Source of the DNA: an uncultured Lentisphaeraceae bacterium
GTDB taxonomy: Bacteria; Verrucomicrobiota; Kiritimatiellia; RFP12; DVOR01
Direction: 5' to 3'
NCBI GenBank assembly: GCA_946056345.1
Contig: CAMGJH010000111.1
Coordinates: 1 to 5,049 of the forward strand
DNA: 5,049 nucleotides
Below are positions 5,013 to 5,049 of the stretch, piece after piece (the first letter of the stretch is position 1; every line of letters starts with the position of its first letter). Position numbers and translations under genes: made by a program. Below the pieces are notes generated by a model. It ran no database searches, was not told where the DNA came from, and saw only the letters and a program-made list of their open reading frames with translations.

Positions 5013-5049
5013 GTCTTTTCTCTCCAAGGGCCTATTTTTCTGCCTAAAG

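Noticed and set aside
4932..5027. Longer MraZ start at 5027 adding 32 residues
   Set aside because: This ATG lies upstream of the predicted -35 box and would translate the promoter and operator repeats. The ATG at 4931 has a proper ribosome binding site and gives a normal MraZ N-terminus.
5013..5049. UP element or terminator of an upstream gene before PmraZ
   Set aside because: There is an A-rich patch (minus strand about 5040-5033), but it is short and at the far end of the possible UP range, and no stable hairpin is seen before the window ends.

Overview
The window holds the promoter-proximal part of a division and cell wall (dcw) cluster, read on the minus strand, followed by a gene-free, palindrome-rich stretch of about 550 bases and the last codons of a plus-strand gene. 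In transcription order the minus-strand genes are mraZ (4931-4485), rsmH/mraW (4472-3534), ftsL (3529-3119), ftsI (3093-1270) and a DedA/VTT-family membrane protein gene (1273-617). The gaps are 12, 4 and 25 bases, and ftsI overlaps the DedA gene by 4 bases (GTGA). Every gene has a GGAGG-type ribosome binding site, so this reads as one operon. A sigma70-like promoter lies before mraZ, and three GTG-centred repeats exactly 10 bp apart sit between its -35 element and the predicted transcription start. They look like MraZ boxes for autoregulation.

The gene products fit together. MraZ is the cluster's transcription regulator. RsmH methylates 16S rRNA. FtsL is the bitopic divisome scaffold. FtsI is the septal peptidoglycan transpeptidase. 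The fifth gene is the surprise: the usual gene after ftsI is murE, but here it is a DedA protein translationally coupled to ftsI. Some DedA proteins are reported to recycle the lipid carrier undecaprenyl phosphate, so a role feeding carrier lipid to septal wall synthesis is an attractive inference. The operon appears to end there.

Bases 69-616 lie between convergent genes and hold no gene I can support. They contain a tandem heptanucleotide (GTTAGCT-type) array that begins inside the last codons of the upstream gene and supplies its stop codon, six short hairpins, a 13-bp inverted repeat with four CCCGGG hexamers in and near it, and a 12-bp direct repeat that runs into a palindrome (TTATCGAC/GTCGATAA).

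The organism is a GC-rich, Shine-Dalgarno-using, FtsI-dividing bacterium. The style of the MraZ and FtsI proteins and the heptad repeats make me think of the Verrucomicrobiota and relatives, but this is an impression only and cannot be settled from this window.
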